Shown piece by piece: positions 50,503 to 58,387 of a DNA stretch of 64,000 nucleotides. Under the pieces are notes generated by a model, which was not told the DNA's origin, made no database searches, and saw only the letters and a list, made by a program, of their open reading frames with translations. The first letter of the stretch is position 1, and each line of letters opens with the position of its first letter. Origin of the DNA: JBGSPQ01 sp041738505 (GTDB lineage Bacteria; Patescibacteriota; Gracilibacteria; UBA1369); NCBI GenBank assembly GCA_041738505.1, contig JBGSPQ010000028.1:12866-76865 (forward strand), read 5' to 3'. A program made the position numbers and the translations under genes.

Positions 50503-53409
50503 ATGATTGAACCAACTGTTTTAAGACTAAATAGTGCTCAGACGGAAGCGGTTACATCCACCGAGGGGTCGCTGATGATTATTGCCGGGGCCGGTACGGG
50601 CAAAACCGGGGTTATCACTTCACGGATAGTGCACCTGATTAACGAACTAAAAATTGATCCAAAGCACATTCTGGCTTTGACTTTTACGGAAAAAGCAGCT
50701 GCGGAGATGGAGGAAAGAGTGGATATGATGATGCCATTATCGTATGAAGGCGCTTATATCGGCACTTTTCATGCATTTTGCGATACGGTGCTGAGGGAAA
50801 GCGGATTTCATGTCGGGATTGACCCATCGTATAAAATTATTAATCAGGCTCGGCAATGGCTTTTGATTAAGAACAATTTATTTGATCTGGGTCTGGATTA
50901 TTATCGTCCTTTAAATAATCCCGCAAAGTTTATCAACATGCTTATTTCTCATTTCAGCAGACTTAAGGATGAGGATATCAGGCCGGAAACTTATCTGGAG
51001 CTGGCAAATGCAAAGAGGCTTTCCGCCACTACGGAAGCAGAAGCGGAGCTGGCAGGCCAAATGATGGAAATTGCGGGAGTTTATGGTAAATATCAGGATA
51101 TTAAGCTGGCGCACGGTTTCCTGGATTTTGGGGATTTGCAATATTATGTACTGCGACTCTTTGAAAAATCGCCGGGCGTACTTGAACATTACAGGAATCG
51201 GTTTAAATATATTCTTGTGGATGAGTATCAGGATACCAACTTTGCTCAAAATAAAATCGTGATGATGCTGGCGGGTGCCACCGGTAATATTGCCGTGGTG
51301 GGTGATGACGACCAATCCATTTACAAGTGGCGCGGGGCTTCTTTAAGCAATCTACTATCTTTTGAAAAGGCTTATCCGAATGTAAAGAAGGTGGTTTTGA
51401 ATGATAATTACAGGTCGGCGCAGAAGATTCTGGATTTGAGCCATTTTGTTATTCAACGGAACAATCCGGAGAGGCTTGAACACCGCCAGAATATTAATAA
51501 GAAACTTGTGGCGGCCGGTGAAAACGGCGAATCGGAAATCAAATTGACCCACTATGCCAACTACCTGGAAGAGGCACGGGATACCTCGCGTAAAATTATG
51601 GAGCTGTCTGAACAGGGTAATTTTGGAAATATTGCCATTCTGGTTAGGGCAAACCAGCACGCCGCGGCATTTACGGAAGTTTTCAAGGCTGCGGGGATAC
51701 CTTTTAACGTCCGCGATACCCAAAGTCTGACAAAATTTGAAGAGATTAAGGATTTGCTGGCCTTTTTGCGGTTTGTTCACAAGCCTTATAACGATGTGGC
51801 TTTTGCACGACTATTGAGTATGGAACTATTTGGGATTCCGATGCATGAGGTTTTGGATATTTTTAAAAGGGCTAGAGACGACGACTACAAGCCGGGTTTT
51901 TATTATCTGAAAGACTCTCTTAAACAACAATCAATTTCTGTTAACGATGCTCATGAACTTGTAAAAAATTTGTTCAATCTTTTGGATGAACTGTTAAATT
52001 TTTCACGCAGGCAGTCGATCGGCAGGATTATCGGGGAGTTTTTGGACAAATCCGGATATTTTAAATCACTGACAAAAGATGCGGATGCCAATGCCGACAA
52101 GTTGAAGAGAATCGCCAGGCTTCTGGAAATCGCGCATGATTTTGAATTTGAAAGCGGCGATAACAGCGTAAAGACTTTTTTGGATTATCTGGATTCCATG
52201 GATGAGGCGGGCGGGCTTAAGGACGACAGCCAATTTTTTGATGATAACGCGGTTTCCATTTTGACCGTTCATTCGGCGAAGGGACTGGAGTTTGACCATG
52301 TGTTTCTGCCCTGCATGGTGGCGCAGAGATTTCCCTCCACATCACGACGGGAACCGCTTGAAATACCGGCGGAGCTGATTGAAGAAAAAGTTACCGAAAA
52401 CGAAAGTAATCTTCCCGAGGAAAGAAGACTTTTTTATGTGGCATGCACACGCGCGCGAAAAAATCTTTATATTTCTTTTAGCGACAAATACGAAGGCAAC
52501 AAAAAATGGAAAGTGTCCCCTTTTGTTACGGAGGCGCTGGAAAGCGGCATAATCACGGAAACCAAGTTTTTTGCCGATGGAAACCAAATATCCGGAATGC
52601 CAATTTCCAAAGATGATAGAGTTCACAAAGGATTGATAGAAACGGCGGACAGTCCCGGGGGAATTGAAGAATATATCCCGGAACTAAATATCAGCCGGTT
52701 GAGCTATAGCCAGATTGATGCTTTTAAAACCTGTCCTCTGAAATATAAATTCAGGTATATTTTTAAAATCCCCACGCCCAGCCCGCACGCGGCCAATTTT
52801 GGTTCAAGCGTTCATGACACGGTTAACCGTTTTTATCAGAACATCAGCGAGGGTGTGGAGCCGACGATGGATTTATTGGCTGATTTGTATGAGAAATGTT
52901 GGATCGGCGGAGGTTATTTGAGTAAAGCCCATGAAAATGCGCGCAAGCAGAAAGGCCGGGAGATGATGGAGATTTTCTTTAATCATGAAAAGGAAAACGG
53001 CTTTAAGGTTCCGGCTTTTATGGAAAGAAATTTCCGACTGAAAGTGGGCGGTGTGGCTTTCAGCGGGAGGATAGACAGGATAGACAGACTGGAAGACGGC
53101 AGTTTTGAGGTGATAGATTACAAGACGGGTTCAAGTAAAAGAGATGTGAATCTGAAGAAAGATTTGCAGTTGTCCGTTTATGCTCTTGCCTGCAGGGATG
53201 TATTCAGACTGAATGTTTCAAAGTACAGCCTTTTTTACCTGGAGGATTCGTACAAAGCGTCCACCGTCAGGTCAAACGAAGAGGTTGAAAACGTTAAAAC
53301 GGTACTTGAGGATATTGCCGGAGAGATGAAAAAATCTGATTTTGCGGCCACCCCGGGTTTTAACTGCGGATACTGCGAATACCGCATTCTTTGCGACAAA
53401 GCTCAGTAA
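50503..53409 (+). CDS. UvrD/PcrA-type helicase fused to a C-terminal Fe-S RecB-like nuclease
   Basis: The N-terminal two thirds form a superfamily 1A DNA helicase: Q-motif LNSAQTEAVTS, Walker A AGAGTGKT, motif Ia TFTEKAA, DEYQDTN, motif III VVGDDDQSIYKWRGA and motif V LTVHSAKGLEFDHVF. The last part is a PD-(D/E)XK nuclease with GSSVHDTVNRF, the active-site triad region GRIDRIDRL...EVIDYKTG and LQLSVYALA. Cysteines in FKTCPLKYKF and the C-terminal CGYCEYRILC suggest an AddB/Cas4-like iron-sulfur clamp. It would process DNA ends for recombination. The ATG at 50503 is chosen over 50479 because of the promoter overlap. The upstream ATG adds eight residues. Confidence 0.9.
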   Translation: MIEPTVLRLNSAQTEAVTSTEGSLMIIAGAGTGKTGVITSRIVHLINELKIDPKHILALTFTEKAAAEMEERVDMMMPLSYEGAYIGTFHAFCDTVLRESGFHVGIDPSYKIINQARQWLLIKNNLFDLGLDYYRPLNNPAKFINMLISHFSRLKDEDIRPETYLELANAKRLSATTEAEAELAGQMMEIAGVYGKYQDIKLAHGFLDFGDLQYYVLRLFEKSPGVLEHYRNRFKYILVDEYQDTNFAQNKIVMMLAGATGNIAVVGDDDQSIYKWRGASLSNLLSFEKAYPNVKKVVLNDNYRSAQKILDLSHFVIQRNNPERLEHRQNINKKLVAAGENGESEIKLTHYANYLEEARDTSRKIMELSEQGNFGNIAILVRANQHAAAFTEVFKAAGIPFNVRDTQSLTKFEEIKDLLAFLRFVHKPYNDVAFARLLSMELFGIPMHEVLDIFKRARDDDYKPGFYYLKDSLKQQSISVNDAHELVKNLFNLLDELLNFSRRQSIGRIIGEFLDKSGYFKSLTKDADANADKLKRIARLLEIAHDFEFESGDNSVKTFLDYLDSMDEAGGLKDDSQFFDDNAVSILTVHSAKGLEFDHVFLPCMVAQRFPSTSRREPLEIPAELIEEKVTENESNLPEERRLFYVACTRARKNLYISFSDKYEGNKKWKVSPFVTEALESGIITETKFFADGNQISGMPISKDDRVHKGLIETADSPGGIEEYIPELNISRLSYSQIDAFKTCPLKYKFRYIFKIPTPSPHAANFGSSVHDTVNRFYQNISEGVEPTMDLLADLYEKCWIGGGYLSKAHENARKQKGREMMEIFFNHEKENGFKVPAFMERNFRLKVGGVAFSGRIDRIDRLEDGSFEVIDYKTGSSKRDVNLKKDLQLSVYALACRDVFRLNVSKYSLFYLEDSYKASTVRSNEEVENVKTVLEDIAGEMKKSDFAATPGFNCGYCEYRILCDKAQ

Positions 53410-53423
53410 TTTAATTCATTTTA

Positions 53424-53452
53424 TTGACGGTGAGTGTTTACTCACCTATAAT
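53424..53452 (+). promoter_or_regulatory. Strong promoter of rmuC
   Basis: TTGACG (53424-53429) and a perfect TATAAT (53447-53452) are separated by 17 bases. It is among the best matches to the bacterial consensus in the window. Transcription would start near 53459, and the ATG is at 53477. Confidence 0.8.
53429..53446 (+). promoter_or_regulatory. Perfect dyad operator in the rmuC promoter spacer
   Basis: GGTGAGT-GTTT-ACTCACC is a perfect 7-4-7 inverted repeat that fills the whole spacer between -35 and -10. No U-run follows, so it is not a terminator of the upstream gene. A bound dimeric regulator would control the promoter directly. Its identity is unknown. Confidence 0.7.
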
Positions 53453-53476
53453 CCAAACAGACTTACTAAATTTTTT

Positions 53477-54580
53477 ATGGATACTTTCACACTTGTTATG
53501 GGGCTGACGATTCTGGCGGTGCTTTTTTATCTGATTTTCAGACTGCAAAGCATGCAGGCCCCAAAGGACGAGGGGTCTCAAAAAATGATGCTGGATGTGA
53601 TTGAGAATCTGCGGAAGGCGGTGCAGGAAAGTGAATCCAAGAACAGAACAGAATTGCAGAGTAGATTTGATGTGATGGCAAAACAGCTGACATCGCACCA
53701 GCATCAAAGTATTGAAACGATGCAGAAACAGTTTGGCCAGAGCGCGAAAATTATTGAAGAAGTTACAAAAAAACTTACCAAACTTGATGAGACAAACAAG
53801 CAGGTGGTTGGCTTCGCGGAGCAGATGAAGAGTCTGGAAAATATATTAAAAAATCCCAAGCAGAGAGGTATTCTTGGTGAATATCTGCTGGAATCACTGC
53901 TTGGAAATGTGCTGGCACCGGAACAATATCAGATGCAGTACAAATTCAAGGACGGAGAGATTGTTGATTCCGTAATCTTCTTTCGCGACAGGATTATTCC
54001 CATAGACGCAAAGTTTTCACTGGAAAAATACAATATGATGATGCTGGAAACGGATAAGGTCAGGCGCGACCAGATTGAAAAAGAATTCAAGACGGATTTA
54101 AAGAACCGCATTGATGAGACCTCCAAGTATATTCGCCCTAACGAGGACACTACGGATTTTGCGTTTATGTTCATTCCGGCGGAAGGAATTTATTACAATC
54201 TGCTCGTTTATAATGTTGGAAGTGTGGATGTAAACACTCAAGATCTGGTTGAGTACGCATTCGGGAAACATGTCATCATTGTTTCACCCACCTCTTTTTT
54301 CGCTTACCTGGAAACGGTATTGCAGGGTCTTAAAGCTCTTAAAATGGAAGAATCGGTCAAAGACATTATCAAGAAAGTGGGTCAGTTGGGCAGACACCTG
54401 AACAGTTATGAGACTTTCATGTCCAAACTCGGAAACAATCTGGGCACGACAGTCAGCATGTATAATCAGGCTTCAAAGGAATTTAAGAAAATTGATAAAG
54501 ACGTTTATAAAATCACCGATGGCGAGGAGGGCGGAAAAATTGAACAACTTCTGCTTGTGGATAAGCCGTCGGAGGATTAG
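53477..54580 (+). CDS. rmuC: DNA recombination protein RmuC
   Basis: RmuC proteins limit DNA inversions, and the core is a PD-(D/E)XK nuclease fold. A membrane helix at about residues 3-22 (LVMGLTILAVLFYLIF) precedes a coiled coil (about 30-110). The conserved block starts KNPKQRGILGEYLLESLLGNVL and includes IIPIDAKFSLEKYNM and FMFIPAEGIYYNLL. At 367 aa it is normal. I chose the ATG at 53477, because the upstream candidate at 53342 lies inside the helicase gene and precedes the promoter. It is separately transcribed and has an operator-like dyad in its promoter. Confidence 0.92.
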   Translation: MDTFTLVMGLTILAVLFYLIFRLQSMQAPKDEGSQKMMLDVIENLRKAVQESESKNRTELQSRFDVMAKQLTSHQHQSIETMQKQFGQSAKIIEEVTKKLTKLDETNKQVVGFAEQMKSLENILKNPKQRGILGEYLLESLLGNVLAPEQYQMQYKFKDGEIVDSVIFFRDRIIPIDAKFSLEKYNMMMLETDKVRRDQIEKEFKTDLKNRIDETSKYIRPNEDTTDFAFMFIPAEGIYYNLLVYNVGSVDVNTQDLVEYAFGKHVIIVSPTSFFAYLETVLQGLKALKMEESVKDIIKKVGQLGRHLNSYETFMSKLGNNLGTTVSMYNQASKEFKKIDKDVYKITDGEEGGKIEQLLLVDKPSED

Positions 54581-54617
54581 CTGTCAATTTATGAGTGGAT
54601 GGGATACAAATTTTTTA

Positions 54618-54642
54618 TTGCGTTTTCCGATTTGAAACGCAA
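54618..54642 (+). repeat. Inverted repeat between rmuC and infB
   Basis: TTGCGTTT (54618-54625) and AAACGCAA (54635-54642) are perfect 8-base complements with a 9-base loop. It lies just upstream of the infB -35. No U-run follows, so it is more likely an operator or weak transcript-end hairpin than a strong terminator. Confidence 0.5.
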
Positions 54643-54649
54643 GTATTTG

Positions 54650-54678
54650 TTGACTTTCCGCGCATTATTAAATAAACT
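54650..54678 (+). promoter_or_regulatory. Predicted promoter for infB
   Basis: TTGACT (54650-54655) and TAAACT (54673-54678) are 17 bases apart, 28 bases before the GTG at 54707. Confidence 0.5.
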
Positions 54679-54706
54679 TCAGGCGCTATAAATAGCCAAT
54701 TTTTGA

Positions 54707-56893
54707 GTGCCAGCAAAATCCGCAAAAAAACCGGCCGTGAAGAAAAGTACTGCGATTAAAGCTAAACCCAAAGCTACAAAGTCCGCCGCAGACAAGGTTA
54801 AAAAAACCGTTGTTAAAAAAACGGGTGTTAAAAAACCGGTGAAGCAGGCCAAAAATGAACTTTCGAAAAAGCCTACGGAACAGGCGGATAAAGCAGTGAT
54901 TGAAAAACCGCTTGAAAAACAGAAGGACAAATTTTCCTCTCAGCCCGCGCAGGACGAGGAATTTTTTGGTAGTCTGGAAGAGGCTCCAAAGGATAAGGCG
55001 GAATTGTATGACGAACTGATTGCACAAGAGATGCAGAGGGAAATTGTTAAGAGCCAGCGAAAAAAAATGGCGGGGAGAGACACTAAAAAGAAGGAAGGTA
55101 AGCACGAACCTGTAACCGGAGTGCCTGATAAAGATAGAGTTATTGAAATTCCCGCAGTTATTTCGGTGAAGGAATTTTCGGAAAAAACCGGAGTGGGCGC
55201 CGCCAAGGTAATCGGTGAGCTGATGAAAAACGGTATTCTGGCGAATATAAATCAGATGATTGATTTTGACACGGCGCAGATTATTTCCGATGATTTGGGA
55301 ATTAAGATTAAGAAGAAGGTTCAGGAGGCAAGTGCGGAGGATGTTTTTAAGGGAGATCTGGATGCGCTTTTGAAGGATGAGGACGCCGCCGACCTTAAAG
55401 GCAGGCCGCCGATTATTGTGGTAATGGGACATGTGGATCACGGAAAAACATCGCTGTTGGATCATATTCGCGAGACTAATGTTGTGGGTGGAGAGTCGGG
55501 AGGTATAACGCAACATATCGGAGCTTATCAGGTGGAAAAAAACGGAAAGAAAATCACTTTTTTGGATACTCCCGGTCATGAAGCTTTTACGGCTATGAGG
55601 GCGAGAGGCGCGAAAGTTACGGATATCGCGATTCTGGTTGTGGCGGCGGATGAGGGCATTAAGCCACAGACAATAGAGGCTATCCAACACGCGCAGGAAG
55701 CAAAGGTGCCAATTATTGTGGCAATTAATAAAATAGATAAACCCGGCGCCGACCCGGACAGAGTTAAGGGCGAACTTGGGGAGTACAACCTGATTCCCGA
55801 GGAATGGGGAGGTTCCACTATTATGGTTTCCGTAAGCGCCAAAACCGGCCAGGGCATGCAGCAGCTTTTGGATATGGTTCTGCTGGTGGCGGATATGGAA
55901 AATCTTAAGGCAAACCCGGACAGAGCGGCTGTGGGAACAGTGATTGAAGCACATTTGGACAGGAATTTGGGACCGATAGCAACGGTGATTGTGAACAGCG
56001 GGACTCTGCATTTGATGGATTGCATTGTGGTCGGCGGGACTTATGGACGTGTTAAAGTTATGAAAGATTATTTGGGAAAAAACGCGAAGACAGCGGGTCC
56101 TTCAACCCCGATTTTAATTGCCGGACTTTCTCGACCCCCGCAGAGCGGAGATATTTTCCAGGTGGTAAACGACGAGAAAGCGGCCAGAGTGCAATCGCAA
56201 AATGTTCAGTTTCTTCAGGACGCCGACAGACTTACGCGCAGAGGAATGGGTGAAATCATTTCCCAGATAGGTTCCGGCAGACTGAAGCAATTAAAACTGG
56301 TTTTAAAAGCGGACACCAAAGGTTCGTTGGAGGCGATAAAGCAATCTCTGGCGGATATCAAAAATGATGATGTGGCGGTTAAGGTGATTTTGTCGGGCGT
56401 GGGTAATGTTTCGGAATCTGATGTAATGATGGCCGCGGCGGCGGGAGGTGTTGTGATGGGATTTCATACCGAACTGGGCCATAATGTAAAGGAAGTGGCC
56501 GAAAGAGAGAATATTGAGGTTTTACAATATACGGTTATTTATAAACTGCTGGATGATATCAGGAAGATACTTACTGGGCTGCTTGAACCCGAAATAATTG
56601 AGGTGATTGTGGGCAAAGCTTTAGTCAAGCAGGTATTTATGACCAAGAAAAAAGAGATGATTGTGGGGTGCAAAGTAGTTGAGGGCAAAATGCAGAAGGA
56701 AAAAGTTAGAATATTCCGAAATGATGAATTGGTTGGAGAAGGTAGAGTTGAATCATTGAGAAAAGGAGAATCCACCACTCACGAAGTGCCCGAGGGCCAG
56801 GAGTGCGGAATCTTGTATTCGGGTTTTCTGCCTCTTCTGGAAGGAGATATTATTGAAGCCTATAAAAACGAAAAGAGAATCAGAACTCTATGA
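54707..56893 (+). CDS. infB: Translation initiation factor IF-2
   Basis: IF-2 is the GTPase that places initiator tRNA on the ribosome. A lysine/alanine-rich N-terminus (about residues 1-80) leads to the conserved IF2-N helix (VIEIPAVISVKEFSEKTGV). The G-domain follows from about residue 228: GHVDHGKTSLLDHIR, DTPGHEAFTAMRARG and VAINKIDKP. Domains II, III and IV complete it, ending GQECGILYSGF. The start is a GTG, since no ATG lies upstream in frame. The last four bases overlap the next gene (ATGA). Confidence 0.95.
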   Translation: MPAKSAKKPAVKKSTAIKAKPKATKSAADKVKKTVVKKTGVKKPVKQAKNELSKKPTEQADKAVIEKPLEKQKDKFSSQPAQDEEFFGSLEEAPKDKAELYDELIAQEMQREIVKSQRKKMAGRDTKKKEGKHEPVTGVPDKDRVIEIPAVISVKEFSEKTGVGAAKVIGELMKNGILANINQMIDFDTAQIISDDLGIKIKKKVQEASAEDVFKGDLDALLKDEDAADLKGRPPIIVVMGHVDHGKTSLLDHIRETNVVGGESGGITQHIGAYQVEKNGKKITFLDTPGHEAFTAMRARGAKVTDIAILVVAADEGIKPQTIEAIQHAQEAKVPIIVAINKIDKPGADPDRVKGELGEYNLIPEEWGGSTIMVSVSAKTGQGMQQLLDMVLLVADMENLKANPDRAAVGTVIEAHLDRNLGPIATVIVNSGTLHLMDCIVVGGTYGRVKVMKDYLGKNAKTAGPSTPILIAGLSRPPQSGDIFQVVNDEKAARVQSQNVQFLQDADRLTRRGMGEIISQIGSGRLKQLKLVLKADTKGSLEAIKQSLADIKNDDVAVKVILSGVGNVSESDVMMAAAAGGVVMGFHTELGHNVKEVAERENIEVLQYTVIYKLLDDIRKILTGLLEPEIIEVIVGKALVKQVFMTKKKEMIVGCKVVEGKMQKEKVRIFRNDELVGEGRVESLRKGESTTHEVPEGQECGILYSGFLPLLEGDIIEAYKNEKRIRTL

Positions 56894-57276
56894 AAAAAAT
56901 CAAAATCCCCACATTTAATGATGACAGAGGTGATTTGAGCGTGCTTGAGCTTAAGGATTTTATTGATTGGGAGCCTAAGCGGATTTATTACGTGACCGGC
57001 GCCGTTAAGGACAGGGGCGGACATGCCGTGAGAGGTGAAAAGAAAATATATATCTGCGCTCAGGGAACAATTACGGCGCGTATTCATGACGGGAAATCCT
57101 GGAAGGAGTTTAAATTAAAAGGCCCCGATGACGGGTTGATTGTTGAGGAAATGGTTTACCGCGAGTTTAAGGACTTTTCCAAGGGAGCTGTGTTGGTTTC
57201 GGTTTCCAACTTGAACTATGATAAGAGTAAATATATTTTTGATTTTGATGAATTCCTGAAAGAAATGAATAATTAA
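56890..57276 (+). CDS. FdtA/WxcM-like cupin, possible dTDP-sugar isomerase
   Basis: This 128-residue protein has the WxcM/FdtA pattern: DDRGDLSVLEL at the start, RIYYVTGAVKDRGGHAV, RGEKKIYICAQGTITARIHDG and the end YDKSKYIFDFDEF. FdtA-type enzymes isomerise dTDP-4-keto-6-deoxyglucose between the 3 and 4 keto forms. The gene starts within the last four bases of infB and is 10 bases before rmlB, so it belongs to the sugar-nucleotide cluster. No RmlC is present in the window, and this protein occupies the place RmlC would. Isomerase or epimerase activity is inference. Confidence 0.78.
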   Translation: MKKIKIPTFNDDRGDLSVLELKDFIDWEPKRIYYVTGAVKDRGGHAVRGEKKIYICAQGTITARIHDGKSWKEFKLKGPDDGLIVEEMVYREFKDFSKGAVLVSVSNLNYDKSKYIFDFDEFLKEMNN

Positions 57277-57286
57277 TTTACCCAAT

Positions 57287-58327
57287 ATGAACGAGAAAAA
57301 AGTATTGATAACGGGTGGCGCCGGATTTATCGGTTCCAATTACGTACATTATCATGTGGAAAAATATCCCGACGACAGGGTTTTTGTTTTGGATAAACTG
57401 ACATATGCCGGAAACCTGGAAAATCTGCGGAAGCTTCTGGACGATAAAAAGATAACTTTTATTGAAGGTGATATTGGCGATCAGGATTTTGTGCTTGGTC
57501 TTTTTGAGAAAGAAAAATTTGATACGGTGATAAATTTTGCGGCGGAGACGCATGTGGACAGGAGTATTGCCGAGCCGAATATTTTTGTAAAAACAAACAT
57601 CAACGGAACGCATAATCTTCTTTACGCGGCACATAAAAACGGTAAAACAAGGTATCATCAGATTTCCACGGATGAAGTTTATGGTGATTTGGGGACGGGA
57701 TCCAAAAATTATTTCACGGAAGGGACGCCAATTGAACCCAACTGCCCTTACGCGGCGACCAAAGCGGCTGCCGATATTCTTGTTCAGTCCTACTTTGAAA
57801 CTTACCATATGCCGGTGACTATCAGCAGATGTTCAAACAATTACGGGCCTTATCAGTTTCCGGAAAAGTTGATTCCGTATTTTTTCAAACTGGCTTCGGA
57901 GGACACTCCCCTGCCCGTTTACGGCGACGGAAATAATGTGCGCGACTGGTTGTATGTGGTGGATCACTGCAGAGCGATTGATATGATAGTGCAGAGCGAT
58001 AAGTACGGAGAGGTTTATAACATCGGGGGACATAACGAATATACCAATCTGGAAATCACCAAACAGATTCTGAAATATCTGGGAAAAAGCGAGGATTTAA
58101 TTACTTTTGTGGTTGATCGCAAAGCTCACGACAGAAGATATGCCATGGATGCGTCCAAGATAAGCAGGGATTTGGGGTGGGAGCCTTCCGTTACTTTTGA
58201 GCAGGGTATTGCCAAAACTTTTGAATGGTACAAAGAAAACGCGGAGTGGGTGAAGGCGCTGGAAAGCAAAATTGAGGCGCCGGAATTTACCGAACGCAGT
58301 AAAAATCCGCTGAAAACTTCCAGATAA
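57287..58327 (+). CDS. rmlB: dTDP-glucose 4,6-dehydratase
   Basis: RmlB turns dTDP-glucose into dTDP-4-keto-6-deoxyglucose. It is an extended short-chain dehydrogenase with TGGAGFIGSNYVHY near the start, INFAAETHVDRSI, the YxxxK in CPYAATKAAADI and NNYGPYQFPEKLIP. At 346 aa it is normal for the family. It sits between the FdtA-like gene (10 bases) and proS (60 bases). The product is the substrate for the FdtA-like enzyme and for RmlD after epimerisation. Confidence 0.96.
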   Translation: MNEKKVLITGGAGFIGSNYVHYHVEKYPDDRVFVLDKLTYAGNLENLRKLLDDKKITFIEGDIGDQDFVLGLFEKEKFDTVINFAAETHVDRSIAEPNIFVKTNINGTHNLLYAAHKNGKTRYHQISTDEVYGDLGTGSKNYFTEGTPIEPNCPYAATKAAADILVQSYFETYHMPVTISRCSNNYGPYQFPEKLIPYFFKLASEDTPLPVYGDGNNVRDWLYVVDHCRAIDMIVQSDKYGEVYNIGGHNEYTNLEITKQILKYLGKSEDLITFVVDRKAHDRRYAMDASKISRDLGWEPSVTFEQGIAKTFEWYKENAEWVKALESKIEAPEFTERSKNPLKTSR

Positions 58328-58387
58328 AGTGTGAAATTCTTACAAATGTGCTAAGATTCACCCGATATTTATTTGATATTTTTTTAG

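Noticed and set aside
53429..53446. A terminator for the helicase-nuclease gene
   Set aside because: The hairpin is followed by TATAATCC and not a T-run, and it fits exactly between -35 and -10 boxes.
53342..53476. An upstream start for rmuC within the helicase gene
   Set aside because: It would place the promoter and dyad inside the coding region and adds residues unlike the RmuC family.
54686..56011. A 441-codon open frame on the minus strand across infB
   Set aside because: It lies wholly antisense to the well-supported infB G-domain, and its product is His/Arg/Phe-rich with no domain. It is a shadow of the real gene.
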